DNA of 64,000 bases from JARRKC01 sp963723965 (GCA_963723965.1 CAVRSV010000007.1:434001-498000); one strand, 5' to 3'. Positions 44,634 to 55,029 are shown, counted from the stretch's first letter. The notes: a model not told the origin generated them from the letters alone. Numbers and translations: made by a program.

Positions 44634-45824
44634 TCAAAGGGGAGAGGACGCAGGGACGGATTCCCATTCGGCGCCGTCCCGTTCGGGCTCGCTGGCCGGT
44701 TGACGTGTGGCGATCCAGCCGCCCCCCAAGACCCGCTCCCCGTCGTAGAACACCGCGGCCTGGCCGGGAGTCACGGCCAACTGGGGCTCGGCGAACTCGA
44801 TCCGAACGCTCCCGCTGCCCTCGATCCCGGGCTCGATTCGCGCCAACGCCTCGCGGTGCGTCGATCGGATGCGGACGCACGCCTCCAGGGGCAACCGAGG
44901 CGGCCGGCTCATGATCCAGTTCACCCGCTCAGCCTCGAGCCCGACGGAATAGGCATGTTCGCGGTAACCGACGATGACTGCGTTGCGCGCAAGGTCGAGG
45001 GAGATCACGTAGAGCGGTTTCCGATGAGCGATGCCGAGGCCCTTCCTTTGCCCAACGGTGAAGCGAAACAGTCCCGAGTGATCTCCGAGCCGCGTTCCGT
45101 CCCTGAAGAAGATCGGTCCCGGTTCGTCCGGAGCCCGGACAACGGGAAGCGAAGCCTCGTCCCCGAGATGGTGATGGCGCTGGATGAAGGCGGCGTAATC
45201 GCCGTCGGGGACGAAGCAGATTTCCTGGCTGTCGGGCTTGCGGGCATTGGAAAGACCCGCGGCTTCGGCGATCTTGCGAATCTCCGTCTTGAGGTGTGCT
45301 CCGACGGGCAGGATCATGCGCGAAAGCTGCTGTTGACTGAGCTCGAACAGGAAGTAGGACTGGTCCCGGGAGGGATCCAGTCCCTTGAGCAGGCGGAACT
45401 CACCGCCGGGGCCGACCTCGATGCGGGCGTAGTGGCCCGTCGCCACCTTGTCGATGCCCACACTCTCCGCGAAGGCCACCAGGCGGTCGAACTTGAGAAA
45501 GGTATTGCAGAGAGTACAGGGGATCGGCGTCCGGCCCCGCCGATACTCGTCGATGAAAGGCGCGACCACGTTTTGCTCGAACTCCCGTTCCAGGTTCAGC
45601 ACGTAGAAGGGAAATCCCAAGCGATCCGCCACCCGGCGGGCATCGTAGACGTCGTCGAGAGAGCAGCAGCGGCCGGTCCGCGGGGCGTCGCCGTCGTCGG
45701 GATTGCGGCGGGCATCCCAGAGCTGCATGGTACAGCCGACCACATCGAATCCTTCTTCACGCAGAAGGACAGCGGCCGTGGCACTGTCGACACCCCCACT
45801 GAGGGCCAGTAAGACGCGCTTCAC
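44634..45824 (-). CDS. mnmA: tRNA-specific 2-thiouridylase MnmA
   Basis: MnmA installs sulfur at U34 of tRNA-Lys, -Glu and -Gln in the cytosol. The 396-residue protein has the PP-loop SGGVDSATAA near residue 9 and the first catalytic Cys in the CTLCN motif (RTPIPCTLCNTFLKFD). The second Cys is in ARKPDSQEICFVPDGDY. It closes with the FTVGQRKGLGI region and a C-terminal beta-barrel (TPGQAAVFYDGERVLGGGWI). All expected residues are present and the length is normal. It is the first gene of a tight mnmA-lpxB-M1-like run. Confidence 0.96.
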   Translation of the reverse strand: MKRVLLALSGGVDSATAAVLLREEGFDVVGCTMQLWDARRNPDDGDAPRTGRCCSLDDVYDARRVADRLGFPFYVLNLEREFEQNVVAPFIDEYRRGRTPIPCTLCNTFLKFDRLVAFAESVGIDKVATGHYARIEVGPGGEFRLLKGLDPSRDQSYFLFELSQQQLSRMILPVGAHLKTEIRKIAEAAGLSNARKPDSQEICFVPDGDYAAFIQRHHHLGDEASLPVVRAPDEPGPIFFRDGTRLGDHSGLFRFTVGQRKGLGIAHRKPLYVISLDLARNAVIVGYREHAYSVGLEAERVNWIMSRPPRLPLEACVRIRSTHREALARIEPGIEGSGSVRIEFAEPQLAVTPGQAAVFYDGERVLGGGWIATRQPASEPERDGAEWESVPASSPL

Positions 45825-46423
45825 CCATCCATTATAAAGGGATTGCGCCGCTTAGCCTTCGCAGGTGGCAGGTTGCCCGCGGGAGTTCGGGGCTCCAGCG
45901 GAGGACGGGACGCGGGAGAACGAGTCCCGGGTTTCGAGTTTCGAGGGCGTGTTGCCCAAATGGAAGGGGCCGTTGTCGGATCGGACGCTGGCAGGCAGGC
46001 GAATGCACGGCGGGTTGGTTCCACGCAACGGCGCAAAGAAGGACGCCAAGCCGCCGCCCACAAAGAATCTCCTTTGCGGCGTGGCGTACGTTGCGGCTTT
46101 GCGTGAGATCAGGCCGCCGAGACCTCACTCCAGGGGGAGGCACACCGAGCGGAGGCCGTCGCCCTTTGGGCAACACGCCCTCAGGTTCTACGGCTGCCGT
46201 TCCAGGTTCTGCGGTTCCGAGCCTCCCGTTTCCCGTTTCCCGGCTCCCGTTTCCCGTTCTTCCGTTCTCCGGGCCCGGCGCGGGGCGCCTCACTTCGTTC
46301 GGGTTCTGAAATACGGAGCGGCATCCCGTTCTCCCGCGCTCCCGCGCTCCCGTTCTCCGGGCCGAACGGCGAAGGCCCAACGCCGAAGGGCGAAGTGCGA
46401 AGGGCGAAGGGCGAAGGGGCGAA
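45825..46423. repeat. Intergenic repeat region between mnmA and the DUF-like gene
   Basis: No gene is supported in these 599 bases. There is an inverted pair of GGGCGTGTTGCCCAAA (45945-45960 forward, 46165-46180 reverse). TTTCGAG heptads lie before the first copy. A TCCCGTT heptad tract is at 46224-46258, a TTCGTTC element at 46284-46307, TCCCGCGC octamers at about 46331-46354, and five GCGAAG heptads at 46382-46416 that run up to the next stop codon. Confidence 0.7.
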
Positions 46424-47221
46424 CTACCAGAGGAAGCTGCGGGAGGTGACGTCGATCTCGTCGTGGCTGAGCGAGACCTCGTGCGTTTCGACGCGATTTG
46501 CGCGCCGGAGGATTTGCCCGTTCAACCGGTTGAACATGGAAAGGCATTCGTCACGGAGAGTTTCCAGTCGTTCCTGGGTCTCGATGTCGAGCCGGGCCGT
46601 CCACGTGAGATCGTCCTTCGTCAGTGAGGGCTGGTTGTCTCGCAGGAAGCAGCGACTGAAGCTCTCCCGAATCTCCGAAAAGGCGTCGCGCAGGTCCGCG
46701 ATCCGCCGATCCCGCTCCTGCGAATTCCACGCCTCGTCCTGCAGAGCCTCGAGGGCCCGCTGCTCAGCCTCCAGAAATCGGTGAATGAACACGTCGCGGA
46801 CCTGGACCAACACTGTTCGCCTCTCGTCGGAGAGCAAATCGAGGCAACGGGCCACGAACTCCTCCCGGGATTCTCCCAATTGCGAGTAGCTCCCGAGTTC
46901 GCTGTTCTTCCAGAGGGCCGTTCGGCGGTTCTTCAGGAAATAACGGGTGATCTGTGCATCCGCGCTGGACGGCCAGGCGATGGAACCCCGGGGCTTGATC
47001 TCTTCGAGGGCGGACGCATCGACCGTGCGGACCATGTCGGCCGTCCAGTCCAGTTCGGCTTCGACCAGCATGGGCGCGGCAAACAGACCCGCTTCAGATC
47101 CGGACAGCCCGGAGCGGACATCGTGAAAGTCGAAACGGACTCCGAAAAGGAGCTCCGGCTCCCCCGCGAAGGTCTCCGCACCGATTCTGGCGTAATGCTT
47201 GACCCGACCGACTGACTCCAT
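46424..47221 (-). CDS. Conserved-looking protein of unknown function after the sigma factor
   Basis: From ATG 47221 (MESVGRVKHYARIGAETFAG) the 265-residue protein has an N-terminal part of mixed structure. A long, charged helical stretch follows (about 120-240: SREEFVARCLDLLSDERRTV, FLEAEQRALEALQDEAW, ETQERLETLRDECLSMFNRL) that looks like a coiled coil. No signal peptide or membrane span is seen. A TTG-start extension would overlap the sigma-factor stop and cannot be excluded. It may be the partner or anti-sigma-like product of the ECF gene it follows, but it lacks the usual zinc-binding or membrane features of anti-sigma factors. No family is named. Confidence 0.6.
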   Translation of the reverse strand: MESVGRVKHYARIGAETFAGEPELLFGVRFDFHDVRSGLSGSEAGLFAAPMLVEAELDWTADMVRTVDASALEEIKPRGSIAWPSSADAQITRYFLKNRRTALWKNSELGSYSQLGESREEFVARCLDLLSDERRTVLVQVRDVFIHRFLEAEQRALEALQDEAWNSQERDRRIADLRDAFSEIRESFSRCFLRDNQPSLTKDDLTWTARLDIETQERLETLRDECLSMFNRLNGQILRRANRVETHEVSLSHDEIDVTSRSFLW

Positions 47222-47300
47222 ATCCGGTCCGACGAGGATCCGGATTATAGCAGACGAGGGGAGACCTTCCACCCCCGCGCGGGGAAGGGGCCCGGCCGAG

Positions 47301-47873
47301 TCAGGAGACAAGTTGGCGTTTCAGTTCCTCACGCCCGTAGAAGAGTCTCGATTTGATGGTTCCCTCGGCTACGCCGACCTGCTCGGCGATCTCGCGAATC
47401 GTGAAGCCTTCGAGATCGTGCATCCGCACCACGACGCGGTGTTTGCGGCTCAAGCGGTCGAGAGCCCGTGCCACGCGACGGTGGGCCTCCGCCCGGATGG
47501 CCTTGCGATGAGGATCCAGGTCCTCCGAAGCCCTCAGGGTCAGGTGCTCCGAGACATCTTCTTCCGTTCGATTGGAGTGTTTCCGATTCTTGCGAATCAT
47601 CTCGAGACAGACGTTGACCGTAATCCGGTTGATCCAAGTGCCCAGGCGAGCCTCGCCACGGAAGGTGCCGGCAGCCCGGTGGATGTTGATCATCGTCTCC
47701 TGCACGGCGTCCTTGGCGGACTCCTCTTCCCGAAGAATCCGTATGGCGGTGCGGAAAATGCGCTGACCGAACTGCCGGAAGAGCTCTTGGAAGGCCCCGT
47801 TGTCGGCCTCCTTGAGCTTGTCGATCAGATTGAATTCCAGGGAGGAAGAAAAATCAGCTGCGTAGGTTGCCAT
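47301..47873 (-). CDS. ECF-type RNA polymerase sigma factor
   Basis: The 190-residue regulator has region 2 (AFQELFRQFGQRIFRTAIRI, then DAVQETMINIHRAAGTFRG, with the DAxxQExFI-type core) and region 4 (RALDRLSRKHRVVVRMHDLE, GFTIREIAEQVGVAEGTIKSRLFYGREELKR). The order and spacing are normal for RpoE-like ECF factors. It should recruit core polymerase to a small set of promoters. The next gene may be cotranscribed (80-base gap). A palindrome (48060-48076) upstream could be its control site. Confidence 0.92.
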   Translation of the reverse strand: MATYAADFSSSLEFNLIDKLKEADNGAFQELFRQFGQRIFRTAIRILREEESAKDAVQETMINIHRAAGTFRGEARLGTWINRITVNVCLEMIRKNRKHSNRTEEDVSEHLTLRASEDLDPHRKAIRAEAHRRVARALDRLSRKHRVVVRMHDLEGFTIREIAEQVGVAEGTIKSRLFYGREELKRQLVS

Positions 47874-48059
47874 GCATCAACTCCTGCCGCTATTACAGCA
47901 GGAGCCGTGCCAGAAACGTAAGTATCGTAAAATCAATCAGATAGTGACTGACGAGAAAAACTGGGCGTCAAACCGATTAACACCCCGGAACCCGTCGGGG
48001 AGTGGATCCATCGCGACAAAGTGTTGGAAGGAAAGGCGATTCGTGGATGGTAAAACTCT

Positions 48060-48076
48060 TTAACGGTGTGCGTTAA
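48060..48076. promoter_or_regulatory. Inverted repeat TTAACG-GTGTG-CGTTAA
   Basis: A perfect 6-bp inverted repeat with a 5-base spacer lies just after the NtrC-type gene and about 190 bases before the sigma-factor start, with another TTTAACG at 48081. It may be an operator for the sigma gene or part of a terminator; there is no T-run. Confidence 0.35.
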
Positions 48077-48081
48077 CAGAT

Positions 48082-49491
48082 TTAACGATCGTACTGTTTC
48101 AGCTTGGAGATGATGGTCTGGCGAGTGATTCCCAGGGCAGCCGCCGCCTGGCTCTTGTTGAAATCATGAGCTTCGAGCGCCCGCAGGATCAATTCGCGCT
48201 CGAGCAGAGCGAGCTGATCCTTCAGATTCCCGTCGCCACCGGAATCGCGTGCCGGCATCCGAATGCGCTCCGAGAGCAGTGCCGGCTCGATCTGGTCGGT
48301 CGATTCGCAAACGATGACGAGCCGCTCGACCTCGTTCTGCAACTCGCGCACATTGCCCGGCCAAGCGTAGGCCCGCATCAGCTCCAGCGTCTCCTCGCGG
48401 AATCCCGCGATGCGTTTGTTCAAACGGCGACATGCCAAGTCGAGGAAGTAACGGGCCAGAACGGGAATGTCCTCGGTTCGACTGCGCAGAGGGGGTACGT
48501 AAACGGAGAAGACGTTCAGGCGGAAGAAGAGGTCCTGGCGGAACGTCCCCTGCTGCACGAGCAGACCCAGGTTCCGGTTGGTAGAGGCAATCACCCTGAC
48601 GTCGACCTGCCGGGTCCGCTCAGCGCCGACCGGGAGGATCTCCCCTTCCTGCAGGACCCGCAATAACTTGACCTGCAGATCCAGCGGAGATTCTCCGACC
48701 TCGTCGAGAAACAGCGTGCCTCCGTCGGCCAGCTCGAAGAAACCCTTACGATCCTGCGTCGCACCGGTAAAGGCTCCTTTGCGATGCCCGAAGAAGCTGC
48801 TCTCCACCAGATCTGCAGGGATGGCACCGCAATTCACGGGGACGAACGCACCGGCGCTGCGCAGGCTCTGCTCGTGGACGTAACGGGCGATCAGCTCCTT
48901 TCCCGTTCCGGTCTCACCCTGGATCAGCACTGTCGAGCCGGTCCGCACGACCTTGGCGAGCAGACTGATCAGTTCCTCCATGGAGCGGCTCGAGTAGACC
49001 AGCTCCACCTCGCCGACCCCGATAGCCTCCATCTCCGCACGCAGCCTGAAGTTCTCCCGAGCCAACTGCTCGTTGGCCGCCTGGAGTTCCCGAGCCAGCC
49101 TTTGGTTCTCCCGCTTGAGCTCCCAGCGTTCCAGCTCCCGCCGAACCGTCTCCTTGAGCGAGAAGGGATCCCAGGGCTTGGTGACGTAGCGGTGGACATG
49201 ACCTTGATTGATCGCGTCCATCAGGTCATCGACATCGGTGTAGCCGGTCAGGATGATGCGGACCGCGTCGGGGATCAACTCGAGGGAGCGCCGGAGGAAC
49301 TCGACCCCGGTCATGCCGGGCATCCGCTGGTCCGTGATGATTGCCGCCACCTTGTGCTGGCCGAGCAACCTCAGGGCCTGCTCGCCTCCGGCAGCCTCGT
49401 GGACGACGAACTCGGCGACGAAGGTCCGCTTCAGCTTCTGCAGATTCGCAGGCTCGTCATCGACGATCAGGATTTCATAGCGCTCGGTCAT
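48082..49491 (-). CDS. NtrC-family sigma-54-dependent response regulator
   Basis: The 469-residue activator has three domains. Residues 1-125 are a receiver (ILIVDDEPANLQ, phospho-Asp in ITDQRMPGMTG, Lys in YVTKPWDPF). After a coiled-coil linker, residues about 165-400 are the AAA+ domain with GETGTGKELIAR, GAFTGATQDRKGFFELAD (the sigma-54 contact loop), LFLDEVGE and the R-finger region. The C-terminal Fis-type HTH is FNKSQAAAALGITRQTIISKL. It shares an ATGA overlap with the kinase gene, so they form a two-component pair. GlnA upstream hints at nitrogen control, but the kinase has its own external sensor. Confidence 0.93.
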   Translation of the reverse strand: MTERYEILIVDDEPANLQKLKRTFVAEFVVHEAAGGEQALRLLGQHKVAAIITDQRMPGMTGVEFLRRSLELIPDAVRIILTGYTDVDDLMDAINQGHVHRYVTKPWDPFSLKETVRRELERWELKRENQRLARELQAANEQLARENFRLRAEMEAIGVGEVELVYSSRSMEELISLLAKVVRTGSTVLIQGETGTGKELIARYVHEQSLRSAGAFVPVNCGAIPADLVESSFFGHRKGAFTGATQDRKGFFELADGGTLFLDEVGESPLDLQVKLLRVLQEGEILPVGAERTRQVDVRVIASTNRNLGLLVQQGTFRQDLFFRLNVFSVYVPPLRSRTEDIPVLARYFLDLACRRLNKRIAGFREETLELMRAYAWPGNVRELQNEVERLVIVCESTDQIEPALLSERIRMPARDSGGDGNLKDQLALLERELILRALEAHDFNKSQAAAALGITRQTIISKLKQYDR

Positions 49492-51629
49492 TGCTTGATG
49501 GGCAACCGGATCGTGAACTCGGTCCCCTCCCCCACTTCGCTGTCCACTTCGATGATTCCCCGGTGCTGCTGGATGATCGCGTAACTCACGCTCAAGCCGA
49601 GCCCCGTCCCCTTACCCACGGGTTTCGTCGTAAAGAAGGGCTCGAAGATCTTGTCCTGCTTGGCCCGATCGATCCCCTCGCCGCTGTCGCGGATGCGCAC
49701 GATCACCTGATCACCACTGGTCTCCGTGCGGATCCGAATCGTGCCTTCCGCAGGGATGGCCTGGCAGGCGTTGAGGAGCAGGTTCATGAAGACCTGATTC
49801 AATCGCCCGGGATGACATTCGACGCTGGGCAGTTCCCCGTACTCCTTGATGACCTCGATGCGGCCCCGATACTCGTTCTGCAGCAGACCCAGCGCCAGGT
49901 CGATCGATTCGTGCAGATCGACGGCCCGAAAATCGTCGCTCTCCATGCGGGAGAAAGTTCGCAGATCACTGATGATGGCATGGATCCTCTTGGCGCCCTC
50001 GTCGAAGTTGTCGGATGAGCGTCTCCAGATCCTCCTCCAGGAAGCCATAGTTGATCTCCTCCTTGAATCGGGCCACTGCGCTCCGGTCCGCTTCCGCCAG
50101 GACGGACCGCGACTTCGTAGAGCTCCACGAGCTTCTGCAGCTGATCGACGTACTGGCGCAAGAAGTCGGTGTTCCCGTAGATGAAGTTGAGCGGGTTCTT
50201 GATCTCGTGCGCGATGCCGGCGACCAACTGACCGAGGGAGGCCATCTTCTCGGACTGGATCAACTGAAACTGGGTCTCCTTCAACTCGCGGTAGGCCCGC
50301 TCCATCTGTTCGTTCGCGGATTCGAGCTCCCGGGTGCGTTCCCGGACCTTCTCCTCGAGTCGTCGATTGAGTTCCAGGAGCTCCTGGCTTCGCTGCTCCA
50401 GGGAGCCGGCCATCTCATTGAACGAGGGGGCCAGCTGCGCGATCTCGTCACGGCCGCTGACCGCCACCCGTTGCGACAGGTCTCCACCGGCAATCACCTT
50501 GGCGCCCTGGGTCAACTTGTTCAACGGAATCGTCATCCGCCGAGCGATAGAGAAGGTCAGCAGCACGACCAGGACGATGGTGAAGGAGGCCGCCGAGATG
50601 AGAATCATCTTCAGCTGCTGAACGGGAGCGAAGATATCGTCATCGTTGATCCCGACACCCACCACCCAGGTGAAATACTCATCATTCAGCATCGAGAGCC
50701 CGCTGATCTTGCGCGTTCCCGGCGGATACTCGTACTCGAAGTAGGGCCTCCCGTCAGCGACCGCCTCGTGCAACCCCGTGAGGCCGAGGTCCTCGACCAG
50801 CTGCTTGTCGTAGTTGTCCAGTGCCACGGAGAACTCGCGCTCGTTCAGCGAGGCATACTTCCGGTTGCGCCGATATTTGTGCCCGATGATCGTGTTCTGG
50901 TCCCGCCCGAACAGAAAGGCGTATCCCGACGGAAGAGACCGCTCCTTCAGGTCGTCCTCGACCGTGTCGAGGATCTCCTGGATGAACTCCCAGTTCATCA
51001 GCGCGAGGATCCCGCCGACGACCATATTTCGGTCGTCGAGAACCGGAGCCGCAAATCCGATGGAGTACTGTTTGGCGATGTCGTTATCGAGGTAGCGATA
51101 GAGCCGGTGGACCAGCGCAGACCTGTGCCAGTCGATATAGCCGAACCGGCTGCTTCGGACCGCCTGCAACCAGTCGGAGGTCGGTGTGTAGCGCAGCAGA
51201 CTTTGACCCGCGAAGCCCTTCCAGCTCCTTTTCGTTCAGATACTCGATCACGTCCTCCGTGGTGTTGCGATCGATCGCATTCATCGCAACGATGCGTCCG
51301 TCGACGTCGAAGAGAACAATGACGTCGTACACCTGATGGACCATCACCAGCTTGTCCAATAGGGCCACTGGGGGCTCCTTGGAACGACCCAGGAGGTAGT
51401 CCCGAAATTCCCCGTAGAGAGTCATCGAGACCGTCTCTTCTTTCTTCTCCAGCATGGTCAGCTGCAGGGTATGGGCGACCTCGGTGGCGATCTGCTGCAG
51501 ATACAGCACGATGCGGTCCTCGGTGATGCGCTCTTTGGCGACGAAATAGGAGAAGACGGAAATGCTGATCAGAGGAAGAAGGCACAGCGGAAGGATGAAG
51601 ATCAGCAGCTTATGCTTGAGGCTACGCAC
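49488..51629 (-). CDS. Cache-domain sensor histidine kinase, with about three frameshifts
   Basis: From ATG 51629 (MRSLKHKLLIFILPLCLLPL) there are two membrane spans (residues about 8-28 and 325-345) around a periplasmic double-Cache-like sensor (GYIDWHRSALVHRLYRYL...NEREFSVALDNYDKQL). A HAMP, a long coiled coil, HisKA (MASLGQLVAGIAHEIKNPLN) and an HATPase (NQVFMNLLLNACQAIP, DSGEGIDRAKQDKIFEPFFT, GTGLGLSVSY) follow. Coding jumps frame near 51208 (one surplus G), near 50112 and near 50016, but all blocks are present and collinear, giving about 713 residues. It is probably intact in the real genome. It should sense a small external ligand and phosphorylate the NtrC-type partner. Confidence 0.8.
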
Positions 51630-51696
51630 CGGTGAATCATTTTACACCGACTGACAATCTTATTAACAGTGGAATCTCGAAAGGCGGGACGAGTTT

Positions 51697-51736
51697 CTAG
51701 TTCCTAGTTCCTAGTTCCGTCCTAGTTCCTCGTTCC
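51697..51736. repeat. CTAGTTC heptad tract after glnA
   Basis: Three CTAGTTC units (51697-51717), a 4-base slip, then CTAGTTC and CTCGTTC run up to the glnA stop codon (51737 on the minus strand). There is no terminator-like hairpin. Confidence 0.75.
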
Positions 51737-53063
51737 TCAGTAGACCCCGAGGTAGGTGTCGAGCTCCCAGGGATGGATCTGCTGGATATAGGACTGCCAC
51801 TCCTGCCGTTTGGCGCTCAGGAACTGGCGATAGATGTGCTGGCCCAGCGCCTCCTGGATGACCTTGTCCTTGCGCAACTGAGTCAGCGCCTGGTTCAGGC
51901 TCGAAGGGAGATCGGCGATCCGGTGGCGGCGTCGCTCGCGGACACTCATGGTGTAAACGTTCTTGCTCACGGGCGGGGGCGGTTCCATCTTCTTGCGGAT
52001 GCCGTCCAGACCCGCCTTGAGCATGACCGAGAGCGCCAGGTAGGGATTGCAGCTCGGGTCGGGCATGCGAAGTTCACAGCGGGTCTCGTCCCGGCGGTGG
52101 GCCGGAACGCGGACCAGTGGGCTGCGATTCTGGGCTGACCAGGCGACGTTCGTCGGGTGCCTCGTAGCCCGGCACGAGCCGCTTGTAGGAATTGACCAGG
52201 GGATTGGTGATCGCGCAGAAACCGGGCGCGTGCTTGAGAACGCCCGCAATGTAGCATTGGGCGACTTCGCTCAGCTGATTCTCGCCCTCGGGATCGTAGA
52301 AGGCGTTCTTCCCGCCGCGGCAGAGAAACTGGTGCACGTGCATCCCCGAACCGTTGACGCCAAAGATCGGCTTGGGCATGAAGGTGGCGTGCAGACCATG
52401 GCGATCGGCGATCGTGCGGACGACCAGTTTGAAGGTGGTCATGTTGTCCGCCGTCGTCAGTGCGTCCGCCAGCTTGAAATCAATCTCGTGCTGCCCGGGT
52501 GCCACCTCGTGGTGGGCGCCTTCCACCTCGAGGCCCATCGCCTCGAGGACGTTCACCATATCGCGGCGTGCCTCCTCGCCCCGATCCACCGGCGTCAGAT
52601 CGAAGTACCCCCCGGCATCGTGGGTGGTCGCCGTCGGCTTCCCGCTCTCATCCTTGAGGAAAAGGAAGAACTCGGCCTCCAGACCGGCGAACATCTTGAA
52701 GCCCTCCCCGGTTGCCTCGCGCAGCGACCGCTTGAGGCAAGTCCGGGGACAACCTTCGAACTCACCGCCGTCCGGCTGACGGATGTCACAGATCAAGCGG
52801 GCGACCTTGCCCCGATCCAATTGCTCGAAGGGGAAGATGCGGAAGGTGCTGAGATCGGGCTGCAGGAGCATGTCCGATTCTTCGATGCGCGAGAATCCCT
52901 CTATCGATGAACCATCGAACAGGATGCCTCCGCCCAGCGCTCTCTCGAATTGACCCTCGGGGATCTCGACATTCTTGGTGACACCCATGATGTCGATGAA
53001 CTGCAGCCGGATGAAGCGCACGCGCTCTTCGCGGCAGGCTTTGAGAACTTCCGCACCGGTCAT
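51737..53063 (-). CDS. glnA: Glutamine synthetase type I, one frameshift
   Basis: GlnA makes glutamine from glutamate, ammonia and ATP. The N-terminal beta-grasp (VRFIRLQFIDIMGVTKNVEI), the FDGSSIEGF motif, AGLEAEFFLFL and HHEVAPGQHEIDF (metal and ATP ligands) are present, as are FMPKPIFGVNGSGMHVHQFL and NPLVNSYKRLVPGYEAP. After YEAP a surplus G near 52154 shifts the frame. The rest (TNVAWSAQNRSPLVRVP, the ammonium/Arg flap and C-terminal helices) is open to the TGA at 51737. Corrected length is 441-442 residues, the GSI-alpha (Bacillus/Thermotoga) size, with no 25-residue insertion. The shift is probably a sequencing error in an essential gene. Confidence 0.9.
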
Positions 53064-53162
53064 ACGTCGCCCTCCCCTCGTGGGCCACTCGCCTGGGATC
53101 GCAGGGTGAACCGTCCTCGAGGACGCAGTCGTCCCCGCTTCAGTTCGGCTCTGCCGGCGGGG

Positions 53163-54749
53163 CTACCGGCCCCAACCGCCGCCGCCCGGAGTCTCGATGG
53201 TCACCACGTCTCCCGGCTCCAGCAGGAGCGTGTCCTTTCCACGCAGGCGTTTGTTCTGCCCCTGGTTCAACTGCAGGGTGTTGATCCCCTTTTTCCCGCT
53301 GCCGCCTCCGGCCAAACCGTAAGGTGAATACTTGCGCCGCTCGGACAGGACCGTGAACTGACACTCCGCAAGGGCCTCGATGCTGCGCGTGATTCCGTCG
53401 CCTCCCCGGTGCTGCCCCCTGCCCCCGGAGCGCCGGCGAATCCGGTATTCCCGAAGCCGAATCGGAAAGTAGCGCTCCAGCGCCTCGATGGGAGTGTTGA
53501 GCGAGTTCGTCATATGGGTGTGGATCCCGTTGTCGCCATCCGCATCCGGGCTGGCACCCATCCCGCCGCCGATGGTCTCATAGTAGGAGAAAGGCTGACC
53601 GGTACGCGGGTTCACTCCGCCGATCGAAATGTTGTTCATCGTGCCACTGCTCGCCGCGGGGATCCGGTCGGGAAGAGCTCCCGCAAGGGCGCGCAGGAGA
53701 ACGTCGACGATCCGTTGCGAGGTTTCGACATTGCCGCCTGCCGTCGCCGCCGGAAACTGGGCGTTCACCACCGTTCCCGGGGGGGCGACGATCTCCACCG
53801 CGCGAACGAGTCCGGCGCTGATCGGAACCTCATCCGGAGCCAGACAGCGCAACACGTAGTAAACCGCCGACAGGGTGATGGCCTCGACCGCGTTCAGACA
53901 ACCCCTTACCTGGGGATCCGTCCCGCTGAAGTCCACCTTCATCCGGTCGCCTGCAACCTCGATGGCCACCTTGATCCGCACCGCCCCGGATCGGGCCGAA
54001 GTATCCAGGCCGTCGTCATCGAGATGGTCTTCGGCCCGGTAGACCCCTTCGGGAATGGCCGCGATCACCTTGCGCATGGTGGCCTCCGCGTAGCGGTGCA
54101 GGCCGTGCACGTAGGCAGTGACTTCCGCGGCTCCGTTGCGCTCCACCAGTTCGACAAGCCGCTTCTCGCCGATGCGCAGGGAGCCGACCTGGGCGGCCAG
54201 ATCCCCCTCGCGCTCGAGCGGCGTGCGCACGTTGAACAGCAGGAACTGCAGCAGGCTGCGGTCCAACTTGCCACGAGAGTAGAGTTTCAGGGGCGGAATC
54301 CGGATTCCCTCCTGAAAGATTTCCTGGCTCAAGGGCATCGATCCCGGAGACATACCACCCACATCGGAGTGATGGGCTCGCGCCGCCACGTAGAACGCCG
54401 GGGTCTTCTTCGTCGAGCCGGCCACGAAGACCGGAGCGATGAGGGTGATGTCGGGCAGGTGCGTCCCGCCGGTAAAGGGATCGTTCAGGATCACCACATC
54501 CCCCGGATGTGGCTTGAACCGGTCCACGGCGATGCGGACCGACAGCGGCATCGACCCCAGGTGGACCGGCATGTGATCGCCCATGGCCAGAACCTCTCCC
54601 TCTCCATCGAACAGGGCGCAGGAGTAGTCGCGGCGCTCCTTGATGTTCGGAGAATAGGCCGTTCGTTTGAGCACGGTCCCCATCTCTTCGGCGATCGATG
54701 CGAAAAGGTGTCGATAGATCTCGAGCTGGATCGGATGCACTTCGGACAT
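53163..54749 (-). CDS. hyuB: Hydantoinase B / oxoprolinase beta-like subunit
   Basis: The 528-residue protein matches HyuB: IQLEIYRHLFASIAEEMGTV, LKRTAYSPNIKERRDYSCAL, GDHMPVHLGSMPLSV, GDVVILNDPFTGGTHLPDI, HHSDVGGMSPGSMPL and a C-terminal GGGSGKKG...LLEPGDVVTIETPGGGGWG. It is the ATP-dependent hydantoin or 5-oxoproline ring opener's B subunit and normally needs HyuA, which is not in the window (it would lie to the right of 54749 but is replaced by the divergent ubiA-like gene). It may be shared with an A subunit elsewhere. Ring-opening could feed glutamate towards the glnA next door (inference). Confidence 0.9.
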   Translation of the reverse strand: MSEVHPIQLEIYRHLFASIAEEMGTVLKRTAYSPNIKERRDYSCALFDGEGEVLAMGDHMPVHLGSMPLSVRIAVDRFKPHPGDVVILNDPFTGGTHLPDITLIAPVFVAGSTKKTPAFYVAARAHHSDVGGMSPGSMPLSQEIFQEGIRIPPLKLYSRGKLDRSLLQFLLFNVRTPLEREGDLAAQVGSLRIGEKRLVELVERNGAAEVTAYVHGLHRYAEATMRKVIAAIPEGVYRAEDHLDDDGLDTSARSGAVRIKVAIEVAGDRMKVDFSGTDPQVRGCLNAVEAITLSAVYYVLRCLAPDEVPISAGLVRAVEIVAPPGTVVNAQFPAATAGGNVETSQRIVDVLLRALAGALPDRIPAASSGTMNNISIGGVNPRTGQPFSYYETIGGGMGASPDADGDNGIHTHMTNSLNTPIEALERYFPIRLREYRIRRRSGGRGQHRGGDGITRSIEALAECQFTVLSERRKYSPYGLAGGGSGKKGINTLQLNQGQNKRLRGKDTLLLEPGDVVTIETPGGGGWGR

Positions 54750-54779
54750 AGACAGTAAGGATACCAGAAGGCCTTGGGG

Positions 54780-54828
54780 GATTTGAGATCTGAGATTTGA
54801 GATTTACGATTTATGATTTTCGATTTGG
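54780..54828. repeat. Seven-unit GATTTNN heptad tract
   Basis: Seven consecutive heptads read GATTTGA, GATCTGA, GATTTGA, GATTTAC, GATTTAT, GATTTTC, GATTTGG with no slip. The last three letters vary but the phase is exact. The order ends as in the 39480 tract (GATTTTC, GATTTGG). It lies 31 bases upstream of the hyuB start. Confidence 0.85.
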
Positions 54829-55029
54829 CGTCTTTGAATTGGTGACAGTGGTCCTATCTGCCGATAGAAAATGTGTGGGAATTTGCTCAAGGTGCTCCGT
54901 CGAGGTGCGTGCGGAGTTTTGTGTCGGGCTGGTTCCGGCCATCAAACGGCGGCGGCAGGCACCGGTGACCTGAGCGAGAACACCGGTCCCGCCACTCGAT
55001 CAGGTCCGGGGCCCCGACGGAAAGGGTGC

